NCBI GenBank assembly: GCA_017500845.1
Contig: JAFVXY010000022.1
Location: 17,948-81,947 of the forward strand
Length of the DNA: 64,000 nt
From: Clostridia bacterium
Lineage (GTDB): Bacteria > Bacillota > Clostridia > Christensenellales > Pumilibacteraceae
Direction: 5' to 3'
Within the stretch, counting starts at the first letter, position 1, and each line of letters opens with the position of its first letter. Below are positions 50,866 to 61,746 of the stretch, piece after piece. The position numbers and the translations under genes are program-made. The notes beneath the pieces are model-generated. The model was given only the letters and a program-made list of their open reading frames with translations. It made no database searches and was not told the origin of the DNA.

Positions 50866-51516
50866 ATGAAAAAGTTCTGTTTTTTTGTTTTATCTGTGGT
50901 AATTATGTCTATGCTTGTCGGTTGCGACAACGGTCTAAGCAAGCAACAAAAACTCGTTTCGGAATACCGTGACGACTATCTTGTGGGCAGTAGTGAAAGC
51001 TTCTCTGCCGAGGCGGTAACCGGCTATCGCGAAAGCCCGTTTGCTATAGACGGCATCTCGTCCGAGAATAAAACTGACTTCTTTTTGCTTACCCTTACGC
51101 CCAAGATTTATGATCCGACAAGGGAATACGGTTACTGTGTTAATATCGGCGGCAAAACGTACGAGGGAAGCTTTAATAAGCATCCGTTCGAGAATACTTA
51201 TTCCTTCGAGCTTAACGTCAGGCTAAGCGGCGGAGCGGTAGCGGTCACCGTTGACGGTGAAGAAATCTCGCTTACGTCTATCAAAACCGAGCAATTTATC
51301 ACGCCCGATAAGGCTTTCGAGATTGCAATAGACAGATTGGGCGATACGGCAACGGTCAAAAGTGGCGAGTACGAAATTTACGTTCGCCTTATAGCAAATC
51401 CCATCAGCGCATCGGGCGGATATTTTTGGTACGTTGCGTTCGTGGACGTGGATGGCGAAACGGTAGCCGTGCTAATACAGCCCGAGACGTTAGAAATCGT
51501 CGCCGTAAGAGAATAA
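50866..51516 (+). CDS. Lipoprotein of unknown function
   Basis: 216 residues. A short signal peptide ends at lipobox LVGC (Cys20), so the protein is likely anchored on the outer face of the membrane. The body is mainly beta (Y-G-Y-C-V-N-I-G-G-K-T-Y-E-G-S-F), and residues ~145-215 resemble a PepSY-like end (A-F-E-I-A-I-D-R-L-G ... Y-F-W-Y-V-A-F-V-D-V-D-G-E-T-V-A-V). That likeness is weak. The start has no ribosome site but sits just after a -10 box. Confidence 0.75.
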   Translation: MKKFCFFVLSVVIMSMLVGCDNGLSKQQKLVSEYRDDYLVGSSESFSAEAVTGYRESPFAIDGISSENKTDFFLLTLTPKIYDPTREYGYCVNIGGKTYEGSFNKHPFENTYSFELNVRLSGGAVAVTVDGEEISLTSIKTEQFITPDKAFEIAIDRLGDTATVKSGEYEIYVRLIANPISASGGYFWYVAFVDVDGETVAVLIQPETLEIVAVRE

Positions 51517-51563
51517 TAAAGTAAAAAGTTTTCATAAATTTATGTAAAGGCACTGATTTTGTG

Positions 51564-51592
51564 TTGACCTATGCCGACTTTTGTGTTATAAT
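51564..51592 (+). promoter_or_regulatory. Promoter of the 51624 gene and perhaps guaB
   Basis: TTGACC at 51564-51569, 17 bases, TATAAT at 51587-51592. A GGGGAG ribosome site precedes the ATG at 51624. Confidence 0.8.
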
Positions 51593-51623
51593 ACAAAATA
51601 ACACAAGAGTGGGGAGACGTAGG

Positions 51624-52475
51624 ATGGAGCAGCCTTCTATAAGGAAAGTGATATTAAAAACCGCAGTCGTCACGGTAGCAGCCTTGCTGCTTGCCTGTGT
51701 TATGGTTGCGGTTATTGTTTTATTTTGCTTTCCTCTTGGCGGCTACAAATTCTCCATAAATCTTGGGTTAGAGCGAAGTGCTCTCGTCTTTGCCGAACGT
51801 TATGCGGACAAAGGCAACATTGATGGCCTCGTGTATTGTGTAGAGCTTGACGAGGAGCTTCTTTCTTCTACGGGCAAGCAAAAGTACGCAGACAAAATGA
51901 TTGCTCACACCGAGGAATTTTTCGAGTACGAGGAGGTTTACGAGTATTTCGATAAGCTTGACGAGTACTATTTGGAAAACTCACCTCAGCATACACACGT
52001 AGGCCTATTTAGCTATTACGAGTATGTGGTAAGCTGTAATTACGTGGCAAGGTGCGTTGTTGGCGAGGGTGAGAATATACTCTTGGACGGCGAAGAGGTC
52101 GAGCTTGGCAGCGTGCCGTTCGGCGAGCTTGACGAGGTTCAAACAGCAATCGTTTATTCAGCGGTGGCAAAGGCTATTGCAAGCGGCAATATGGACGTAA
52201 GCTTGCTTTACGATGGCGATAGCTTTACCGAGTTTTATACCGAATTATTAGGCAGCGTATCGCCGTTTTTGGATTCGCTTGTAGGTAGCGATACCTTGCA
52301 GACGCTCTTTCTTATGCGTAGTGTAATAAGTGTAGAGGACGAGATAAGCAATCTTTTCGAGGAGCTGGGCGTGGATATTTCTACCGACTGGCAATGCATA
52401 AACGACTATTTGTACGGTGGCAGCTCATTGCGTGATGCATACACTGCGCTGTACTTAGATTATATCAAAGGATAA
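51624..52475 (+). CDS. Membrane-anchored extracytoplasmic protein of unknown function
   Basis: 283 residues with one N-terminal membrane helix (about 12-36) followed by an acidic, mostly helical outside domain rich in Glu, Asp and Tyr. No motif recognised. It ends 21 bases before guaB with no terminator between, so guaB may be read from the same promoter. The frame is open back to 51561, but that part spans the promoter. Confidence 0.7.
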   Translation: MEQPSIRKVILKTAVVTVAALLLACVMVAVIVLFCFPLGGYKFSINLGLERSALVFAERYADKGNIDGLVYCVELDEELLSSTGKQKYADKMIAHTEEFFEYEEVYEYFDKLDEYYLENSPQHTHVGLFSYYEYVVSCNYVARCVVGEGENILLDGEEVELGSVPFGELDEVQTAIVYSAVAKAIASGNMDVSLLYDGDSFTEFYTELLGSVSPFLDSLVGSDTLQTLFLMRSVISVEDEISNLFEELGVDISTDWQCINDYLYGGSSLRDAYTALYLDYIKG

Positions 52476-53957
<1,482 letters not shown>

Positions 53958-53977
53958 ATAAAAAGCTTAAAGCTTAT

Positions 53978-54010
53978 AAAAGCGAAAGAGTACGCTCTTT
54001 CGCTTTTTTT
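53978..54010 (+). terminator. Terminator of guaB
   Basis: AAGCGAAAGAG (53980-53990) pairs with CTCTTTCGCTT (53995-54005), T-run to 54010. Confidence 0.9.
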
Positions 54011-54137
54011 GTATGCCTTTGTCACAAAACCAAAATCTAAAAAAGGATATAAAATAAGCCTAAACTAAATCGAAATAAAAAAATTATAAAAAATTTTCAA
54101 ACTTAGGAAACAAAAGGTCAAAAAAACAGATATACAC

Positions 54138-54232
54138 AGTAAAGGTAGTTTACTTAGGGTATCAAATCTTGTTTGTAAGCTACTGGGTAAATGCAAATAC
54201 TGTATTTGCAATAAAATTTTGTTTTTTATAAT
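54138..54232 (+). promoter_or_regulatory. Promoter with palindromic operator for the LRR gene cluster
   Basis: In the AT-rich gap 54011-54251 a perfect palindrome TGCAAATACTGTATTTGCA (54192-54210) covers the -35 position (TTTGCA 54205-54210). The -10 TATAAT follows at 54227-54232, 16 bases on. A second inverted repeat AGTAAA-GGTAG-TTTACT is at 54138-54154. AGGAGG at 54241-54246 is the ribosome site. A repressor binding the palindrome would block the -35 box. Confidence 0.6.
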
Positions 54233-54251
54233 TTTAGTTTAGGAGGTAGTT

Positions 54252-57200
54252 ATGAAACGCAGAAGAATTCTATTTGCTATAATCACCGTACTTTTTGTTG
54301 GCATTATAAGTGCAACGCTTATTACCGCTTGCGAAAAACCGCATACGCATGCGTATGATATCGGGCAAACGGTAAAATCCACCTGTACCACAGATGGAAG
54401 AATTACATACGTATGCGACTGCGGCGACTGTTATACCCAAATAATCCCTGCCCTCGGACACGATATTCTTGTACACGAGGTAAAGGCGGTAAAGTGTACC
54501 GAAGTAGGCTTGGGCGAGTACGCAACATGTAAAAGGGAGGGCTGTGATTACGCCACGTATACCAAGCTACCTAAGCGACACAATACCCAAGAAAACGATG
54601 GCCGTTGTGTATGGTGTAATACTATGGAAAGCTCGGCGGGACTTGAATTTCGGCTTAAAGGCGACGGAACCTACGAGCTCGTTGGTATGGGCAGGTGTAC
54701 CGACGCGGATATCCTAATAAGCTTTTATAACGATATTGACGTTACTTCTATCGCCGAAGATGAGCTCACTTATTGCAGCAGCTTAGAGAGTATAACGATT
54801 GGTGACGGCGTAACCACTATTGGTAGTTATGCGTTCAGTTATTGCAAGAACTTAAAGAAAGTAGAAATGGGTGACAGCGTAAGTACTATTGGTAGTTATG
54901 CGTTTTATGACTGCGACAGCTTAACTGATTTTTCAGTATCGGATGAGAACAAAGAATACAAATCAATTGACGGCAACTTGTACAGCAAGGACGAAAAAAC
55001 GTTAGTTCGATATGCAATAGGAAAATCAGCTGCTTCGTTTGCGGTGCCAAGTGGAATAACCGCAATTGGCTCGTATGCTTTTGCCGGCAGCGACAATCTA
55101 ACGGGTGTAGAAATCCCTGATAGCGTAACATGGATTGGAGTCAGAGCATTCTATTATTGCCAAAAAATGCAGGATTTGGAAATCCCCGATAGCATAACAG
55201 ACATTGAATATTACGCTTTCTACGGTTGTGACAACTTGACGTTTACGGTAAAGGATGGGCTTGAGTATTTAGGTAATAGTGGTAATCCGTATTTGTGCTT
55301 GACAGATGCAAGAAACAACTCTATTACAACGGCAACAATAGAAAGCTCATGTAAAGTTATTGGTAGCTCTGCATTCGAGCGTTGCTACGACTTGGAGGAA
55401 GTAAAAATTCCTGTCGGCGTTATCACGATTGGTAGCTCTGCATTTTGTGATTGTTATTTAACAAACGTAGAAATTCCTAACGGTGTAATAACGATTGGTA
55501 GTTATGCTTTTTTTGGTAACCCATTTTTAGACGTAGAAATCCCGAATAGCGTAGTCACTATTGGTAATTACGCATTCAGTAGTTGTGACGGTCTAACCGA
55601 TATAATAATCCCCGACAGCGTAACCACAATTGACGACTGTGCGTTCAGATATTGCGAGAGCTTAGAGAGCGTAGAAATCGGAGACGGTGTTATAACTATT
55701 GGTGATAGCGTATTCGAGTATTGTTCTAGCTTAGAATACGTAATGTTCGGCAACAGAGTGTCTTCGATCGGTGATAGGGTATTCAAGCATTGCGATAGCT
55801 TAACGAGTATTGCAGTATCTGATAAAAATACAAAATTAAAATCTATTGACGGCAACCTATACAGCAAAGATGGAAAAACGTTAATTCAATATGCAATAGG
55901 AAAACCCGCAACCTCGTTTGTTGTTCCAAGCGGAGTAGAGGTGATTGGGGAATACGCATTTAACATTTGTGATAATTTGGTGGACGTAGAAATCGGCGAC
56001 AGCGTAACCACGATTGGTGAGTATGCGTTTCATAATTGCGTAAGCTTAAAAAGTGTACAATGTGGGGGCAATGTGGCTAATATAGGGGCTTGTGCGTTCC
56101 GAAGCGGCTTAGCCTTGACGGATATAACGGTGTCGGATACAAATGCAAAATATAAATCTATTGACGGCAACCTATATACCAAAGATGGCAAAACGTTAAT
56201 TCAATATGCGATAGGAAAAACTGAAGCCTCGTTTGTTGTGCCAAACGGCGTAACCACGATTGGCGAGTATGCATTCTCCGGTAGCCGCTTACAAAGCGTG
56301 ACTATTGGGGACAGCGTAACTACGATTGGCGAGTATGCGTTCGCATATTGCGTAAGCTTAAAAAGTGTAGAAGGCGGGGATAGTGTGACTACGATTGCTC
56401 AGCGTGCCTTCTCCAGCTGTGACAGCTTAGAGAGTGTAGAATTTGGTGACAGCGTAACCACCCTTGGTGATAGTGCATTCATTTGGTGCGAAAGCTTGAA
56501 GTGCATAGTGATTCCCGACAGCGTAACCACCGTTGGTGATAGTATATTCGAGTTTTGTTACAGCTTGCAAAGCGTAGTAATCGGTGATAACGTAACTGCG
56601 ATTAGCGATAGGATGTTCTATGGTTGCGATAATCTAACAAGCGTGACTATCGGTGACAGCGTAACTGCCATTGGCGAAGGTGCATTTCATGGCAGTAGGC
56701 TAACAAGCATAGTAATTCCCGACAGCGTAATCACTATTGGTGCGAGTGCGTTCGAGTATTGCTACGACCTGTTGGAGATAACGATTGGTAATAGTGTAAC
56801 CACGATTGGCGAGTATGCGTTCGGTAATTGCCGCGATTTAAGCAGTATAACATTGCCCAACAGCTTAACTTTGATTGGTTACAGTGCATTTAGTGGTTGC
56901 TACGGTCTAACCGATATAATAATCCCCGACAGTGTAACCACGATTGGAACCGGTGCGTTCGATTATTGTAGAGGGTTGGAAAGCGTGGTGATCGGTGACG
57001 GTCTAACCTCAATTGGCAATAATGTTTTTTATGAATGTAATAGCTTAACAAGTATTACCGTATCGGATACCAATGCAAATTACAAATCTATTGATGGCAA
57101 CCTATACAGCAAGGACGGAAAAACCTTAGTTCAATATGCAATAGGAAAATCCGCAACCTCGTTTATAGTTCCAAGTGGAGTAGAGACGATTGGTAAATAT

Positions 57201-57521
57201 GCGTTAAGTGGTTGCGACAATTTGCAGAGTATGGTAATCGGAGACGACGTAACCACAATTGGTGACAGGGCGTTCTATGATTGCAAAGCCCTAACAAGTG
57301 TAGAATTTGGCGACAGTGTAACCACGATTGATGAATATGCGTTCTTCCGTTGTGATAGCTTAGATAACGTAACGTTTAAAAACACTGACGGCTGGTGGGT
57401 GACTAGGATGGACACGGCGACAAGCGGAACGGAAATTTCGCCCGATGACCTTGCGGATACTTCGACCGCCGCAACGCTGTTGACGGATACGTACAATGGT
57501 TTCTATTGGAAGCGCGGATAA
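54252..57521 (+). CDS. Large BspA-like leucine-rich-repeat lipoprotein
   Basis: 1089 residues. The signal peptide ends at lipobox ITAC (Cys27). Residues ~30-125 hold Cys/His-rich repeats (H-T-H-A-Y, C-D-C-G-D-C, A-L-G-H-D, C-K-R-E-G-C) like those in other Firmicutes surface proteins. Then come some 30 LRR_5 repeats of ~23 residues, core I-P-D-S-V-T-T-I-G-x-x-A-F, interrupted by spacers reading KSIDGNLYSKDGKTL. The C-terminal block (NTDGWW, then ISPDDLAD, STAATLL and WKRG) recurs in both downstream paralogues. Probable adhesin or ligand-binding surface protein. Confidence 0.9.
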   Translation: MKRRRILFAIITVLFVGIISATLITACEKPHTHAYDIGQTVKSTCTTDGRITYVCDCGDCYTQIIPALGHDILVHEVKAVKCTEVGLGEYATCKREGCDYATYTKLPKRHNTQENDGRCVWCNTMESSAGLEFRLKGDGTYELVGMGRCTDADILISFYNDIDVTSIAEDELTYCSSLESITIGDGVTTIGSYAFSYCKNLKKVEMGDSVSTIGSYAFYDCDSLTDFSVSDENKEYKSIDGNLYSKDEKTLVRYAIGKSAASFAVPSGITAIGSYAFAGSDNLTGVEIPDSVTWIGVRAFYYCQKMQDLEIPDSITDIEYYAFYGCDNLTFTVKDGLEYLGNSGNPYLCLTDARNNSITTATIESSCKVIGSSAFERCYDLEEVKIPVGVITIGSSAFCDCYLTNVEIPNGVITIGSYAFFGNPFLDVEIPNSVVTIGNYAFSSCDGLTDIIIPDSVTTIDDCAFRYCESLESVEIGDGVITIGDSVFEYCSSLEYVMFGNRVSSIGDRVFKHCDSLTSIAVSDKNTKLKSIDGNLYSKDGKTLIQYAIGKPATSFVVPSGVEVIGEYAFNICDNLVDVEIGDSVTTIGEYAFHNCVSLKSVQCGGNVANIGACAFRSGLALTDITVSDTNAKYKSIDGNLYTKDGKTLIQYAIGKTEASFVVPNGVTTIGEYAFSGSRLQSVTIGDSVTTIGEYAFAYCVSLKSVEGGDSVTTIAQRAFSSCDSLESVEFGDSVTTLGDSAFIWCESLKCIVIPDSVTTVGDSIFEFCYSLQSVVIGDNVTAISDRMFYGCDNLTSVTIGDSVTAIGEGAFHGSRLTSIVIPDSVITIGASAFEYCYDLLEITIGNSVTTIGEYAFGNCRDLSSITLPNSLTLIGYSAFSGCYGLTDIIIPDSVTTIGTGAFDYCRGLESVVIGDGLTSIGNNVFYECNSLTSITVSDTNANYKSIDGNLYSKDGKTLVQYAIGKSATSFIVPSGVETIGKYALSGCDNLQSMVIGDDVTTIGDRAFYDCKALTSVEFGDSVTTIDEYAFFRCDSLDNVTFKNTDGWWVTRMDTATSGTEISPDDLADTSTAATLLTDTYNGFYWKRG

Positions 57522-57613
57522 GGGCACAAAAAAGCTTTTGGCTTAGGCTTTATCAATGTGAATTTGTTTATATACACACCTTGCTGAATTGGTGTAAAAT
57601 TAAAAAAAGGGTA

Positions 57614-57643
57614 TTGACACAAAGCATAAATATATAGTATAAT
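57614..57643 (+). promoter_or_regulatory. Promoter of the second LRR gene
   Basis: TTGACA at 57614-57619, 18-base spacer, TATAAT at 57638-57643. The start codon ATG at 57702 has TGGAGG upstream. The gap 57522-57613 shows only a weak AAAGC/GCTTT hairpin. Confidence 0.75.
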
Positions 57644-57701
57644 ATTTTTACTAAATAAACGATCCAATTTAATAATTGTAAATCATTTTTTGGAGGCAAC
57701 T

Positions 57702-59420
57702 ATGAAGCAAAAAAGACTTTTATTTGCTATAATCACCGTACTTTTTGTTGGTGTTATAAGCGCAACGCTTCTTACCGCCTGCGAGGATAACGCAGACTAT
57801 ACCGAGGGACTAAAATTTACTATCAATGAAGACAGGGCGTCGTACAGTGTTGCGGGTATAGGCGATGCAACCGATACGGATATAGTAATACCGTCCGTTT
57901 ACAACGGCAAGCCCGTAACGGAAATAGCACTATCCGCATTCAGTGAACGCACCGAGATAACAAGCGTGGTAGTCCCCTATAGCGTAACCACGATAGGCAA
58001 CTCTGCGTTCTCCTATTGTGATAGCTTAAAGAGCGTAACGATTAGCAATAGGGTAACTAAGATTGGTGGATAAGCCTTCTATAATTGCCTTAGCTTAGAG
58101 AGTATAGAAATTCCTGACTCTGTCACGACCATTGGACAGCTTGCGTTTGCTTGTTGCGATAACCTAAATAGTGTAATGTTTGGTGGCGGGGTAACGACGA
58201 TTGATAAATCTGCGTTTGCCAGCTGCATCAGCTTAACCGATATAACAATTGGAGACAGCGTAACCGCGATAGGTGAATCACCGTTCTATAATTGCACCAA
58301 TCTAACAAGCATAACGGTTTCGGATGCGAATGCGGCATATAAATCCATAGATGGTAGCCTTTACACAAAAGATGGCAAAAAATTGGTACAATACGCAATA
58401 GGAAAAACCGCAACCTCGTTTGCAGTCCCAAGCGGAGTAGAAACGATTGGGCATAGCGCTTTTGCTGAGTGTGTAAACTTGAATACCGTAACTATAAGTG
58501 ATGGTGTAACCGCAATTGACGATGAAGCGTTTATGTATTGCGCCAATCTAACAACCGTAGATATCCCCGATAGTGTATCTAAGATGGGTAATGGAGTATT
58601 CCATAGCTGCAGCAGCTTAGAGAGTATAGCACTCCCCGACAACGTAACCAAGATAGGCGAACGGTCATTCTATTTGTGCGGCGAGTTATCCAGCGTAACG
58701 TTGGGAAACGGCGTAACCACGATAGGTGAATATGCCTTCTACGGTTGTGTCAGCTTAGAGAGTATCGAAATTCCCGACAGCGTAACCAAAATTGCACAGC
58801 AGGCGTTCCAAGGTTGCGACGAATTAGATTACACAAGAAAAAATGAGCTTAAATATTTAGGCAATAGTAATAATTTGTATTTGTGCTTGATGGGACCTAC
58901 TAATTCTAATATTACATCGCTAACAATAGAAAGCACGTGTAAGATTATTGCCGATAATGCGTTTGATTATTACAATAGCTTAGAGAGCGTAGAAATCAGC
59001 GGTGGCGTTACCACGATTGGGCAAAGGGCGTTCTTTGCATGCGAAAATTTGATAAGCGTTAATATCGGCGGTAGTGTTACAACGATAGGTGATGAGGCGT
59101 TCAGTCAGTGTGAAGGCCTGCAAAGCGTAGTAATCGGCGACAGCGTAACCGCGATAGGAGATGGTGCGTTCTGCTGGTGCACCAACTTGCAAAGCGTAGA
59201 AATTGGCTTCGGCGTAACCACGATAGGTCATAATATGTTCGGTCCTCATTGCTATGATTTAACAAGCGTAGTTTTCAAAAACACCCAAGGCTGGATGGCG
59301 GTTGATTACTTCTCGGCAACATACGGAATAGCAATTTCGCCTGCTGACCTTGCAGATCCCTCGACAGCCGCCACGCTTTTGAAGGATACATACAGAAGCT
59401 GCTTGTGGAGACGCGGATAA
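57702..59420 (+). pseudogene. BspA-like LRR lipoprotein gene with an in-frame nonsense codon
   Basis: Without the interruption the product would be 572 residues. The signal sequence (MKQKRLLFAIITVLFVG, lipobox LTAC) is almost the same as that of the gene at 54252. Codon 124 is TAA (58071-58073) within an LRR repeat: V-T-K-I-G-G-stop-A-F, where paralogues have an aromatic Tyr codon (TAT), so one T-to-A change explains it. The frame and LRR pattern continue unbroken on both sides, giving an upstream piece 57702-58073 and a downstream open frame with its first ATG at 58176. The downstream piece lacks a signal peptide. Readthrough or a sequencing error are alternatives. Confidence 0.8.
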
Positions 59421-59475
59421 GTACAGGAAAAACCTTTTGAACTTTTATTAAATACCAAAAATCAGGAGTATTTGT

Positions 59476-61734
59476 ATGAAAAAAGTTAAATTGCTGGCAT
59501 TAATTTCAATTGTTTTTGCAGTAGTCCTTTCGTTTGCTTTACTTACCGGTTGCGAATTGTTTATAGGTCGTGGCAAAGGTCTGAAATTTTCTTTGAATCA
59601 AGACGGGGAGTCGTATAGTGTTACGGGTATAGGAAACGTGACCGATTTGGAAATAGTAATACCGTCCGTTTACAAGGATAAACCAGTAACGAATATAGCA
59701 AAATACGCGTTTGATAATTGCGCCAACATAACAAGCGTGGTAGTCCCTGATAGTGTAATCGAGATTGGTGATTCTGCGTTTGTCCGTTGTTTTGATCTAA
59801 CAAGCATAAAAATCGGTGATGGCGTAACGGTGATTGGTAAGGGTGCGTTCGAAAGCTGTACCAAATTGAAAAACGTAGAAATGGGAGAAAGCATTACTAC
59901 AATAAAGGAAGATGCGTTCCTAGACTGCCATAGCTTGAATTATACCGTAAAGAATGGTCTTAAATATCTGGGCAATAGCGATAATTTGTATATAAGCTTG
60001 GTATTTAGTGAAGAGACTGTTGCTACAGCGACAATAGAAAGCTCTTGTAAGATTATCGCTGATTGTGCGTTTACTTTTTGTTCGAGATTATCAAGCGTAG
60101 AAATCCCCGACTCGCTAAAAAGCATAGGAAGTAAAGCGTTCTTTTTATGTGATAGCTTAACAAACGTAGAAATCCCAAATAGCGTAACAACGATAGGGGA
60201 TTATGCGTTTGCTGGTTGCGAAAGCTTAACAAACGTAGAAATCCCAAACAGCGTAACAATATTAGGCGTTTTTGCGCTTTCTAGTTGCGAAAGCTTATCC
60301 GGTATAGAAATACCCGACAGCATAACTGCGATTAGTGACGGTCTGTTTGCAGATTGCAAAAGCTTAACCGCTATAGAAATCCCTGACAGCATAACCGAGA
60401 TAGGCGATGAGGCGTTTGCCGGTTGCGAAGGCTTAAAGAGCGTAGAAATCGGTGATGGCGTAATGGCGATTGGCAATAAGGCGTTCTACGGCTGCGAAAA
60501 AATGGATAGCATTGCAATCGGTGACAGTGTAATGAGGATAGGCGATGAGGTGTTCAAAAATTGCTATGGACTTTCAAGTGTAGAATTAGGCGACAGCGTA
60601 ATCACAATTGGGGCTGATGCGTTCCATAGCTGCGAAGGCTTAAAGAGCGTTTCATTCGGAGATAGCGTCATCACCATAGGAATGCGCGTCTTCTATGGAT
60701 GCAATAGCCTAACAAATATTACGGTGTCCGAAGAAAACACGGTATATAAATCAATTGATGGCAACTTATATAGTAAAGATGGAAAAACGTTACTCGAATA
60801 TGCAAAGGGAAAACCCGCAACCTCGTTTGTTGTTCCAAGCGGAGTAGAGGAGATTGGGGAATACGCATTTAACACTTGTGAAAATTTGGTGGACGTAGAA
60901 ATCGGTGACAGCGTAATGGCGATTGGTGATTATGCGTTTCAGAGCTGCCCCAGCTTAGCAAATGTAGAAATTGGCGACGGTGTACTCATTATTGGTCAGA
61001 GCGCGTTTTCGTATTGCCAAGCATTGAAGAGCGTAGAAATCGGTGACAGCGTAATCAAGATTGATTCTAAGGCGTTCCAAGACTGCCGAAGCTTAGCGAA
61101 TGTACAAATCGGTGACAGCGTAATCACGATTGGTGAATATGCATTTAATAATTGTTCAAGATTAACCGCCATAGAATTGCCTGATAGCGTAATCGAGATT
61201 TGTGACGGTGCTTTTGATTGGTGCACTAGCCTAACAAACATTAATTTCGGCAACGGTGTTACGTTTATTGGTAATATTGCATTCAGTAGTTGTAACCTCA
61301 AAAGTATAACGATTCCCGACTCTGTTACAAGCATAGGTAATGGTGCGTTCTCAGATTGCCGTAGCTTAACTGAAATAACAATTTCCGATTCTGTCACGAG
61401 CATAGGAGATTCTGCGTTCTATTGGTGCACTAGCCTCACAAGTGTAATTATCCCCGACTCAGTAACGAGCATAGGCGAAACTGCTTTTTATGGTTGCAGT
61501 AAACTAACAAGCATAACAATTGGAAGTAGAGTGAAAAGCATAGGGAAAAGAGCATTCTATCGTTGCGGTAGCTTAACAAGCGTAACATTTAAGAATATAG
61601 AAGGTTGGAATGCAGATAGCTCCGACACCGAAACTGTCGGAATACCAATTTCACCCGATGACCTTGCTGATGCTTCTACCGCCGCCACGCTTTTGAAGAG
61701 TACGTACGACTATTATTACTGGAAGCGCAGATAA
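59476..61734 (+). CDS. BspA-like leucine-rich-repeat lipoprotein
   Basis: 752 residues. The signal peptide ends at lipobox LTGC. A short domain (LKFSLNQDGESYSVTGIGN) leads into ~25 LRR_5 repeats with the core I-G-D-S-V-x-x-I-G-x-x-A-F and one KSIDGNLYSKDGKTL spacer. The C-terminal block (ISPDDLADAS, TAATLL, WKRR) matches the two neighbours upstream, so the three genes are tandem paralogues. It begins 55 bases after the broken gene with AGGAG upstream and no separate promoter seen. Confidence 0.9.
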   Translation: MKKVKLLALISIVFAVVLSFALLTGCELFIGRGKGLKFSLNQDGESYSVTGIGNVTDLEIVIPSVYKDKPVTNIAKYAFDNCANITSVVVPDSVIEIGDSAFVRCFDLTSIKIGDGVTVIGKGAFESCTKLKNVEMGESITTIKEDAFLDCHSLNYTVKNGLKYLGNSDNLYISLVFSEETVATATIESSCKIIADCAFTFCSRLSSVEIPDSLKSIGSKAFFLCDSLTNVEIPNSVTTIGDYAFAGCESLTNVEIPNSVTILGVFALSSCESLSGIEIPDSITAISDGLFADCKSLTAIEIPDSITEIGDEAFAGCEGLKSVEIGDGVMAIGNKAFYGCEKMDSIAIGDSVMRIGDEVFKNCYGLSSVELGDSVITIGADAFHSCEGLKSVSFGDSVITIGMRVFYGCNSLTNITVSEENTVYKSIDGNLYSKDGKTLLEYAKGKPATSFVVPSGVEEIGEYAFNTCENLVDVEIGDSVMAIGDYAFQSCPSLANVEIGDGVLIIGQSAFSYCQALKSVEIGDSVIKIDSKAFQDCRSLANVQIGDSVITIGEYAFNNCSRLTAIELPDSVIEICDGAFDWCTSLTNINFGNGVTFIGNIAFSSCNLKSITIPDSVTSIGNGAFSDCRSLTEITISDSVTSIGDSAFYWCTSLTSVIIPDSVTSIGETAFYGCSKLTSITIGSRVKSIGKRAFYRCGSLTSVTFKNIEGWNADSSDTETVGIPISPDDLADASTAATLLKSTYDYYYWKRR

Positions 61735-61746
61735 CAACAATCAATA

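Noticed and set aside
58071-58073. Recoding of TAA or an alternative genetic code
   Set aside because: TAA ends many other genes in this window normally and no readthrough context is seen, so a nonsense mutation is simpler.
54252-61734. CRISPR-like repeat array in the 54-62 kb region
   Set aside because: The periodicity comes from ~69-base leucine-rich-repeat coding units that vary throughout; there are no constant repeats with unique spacers and no cas genes.
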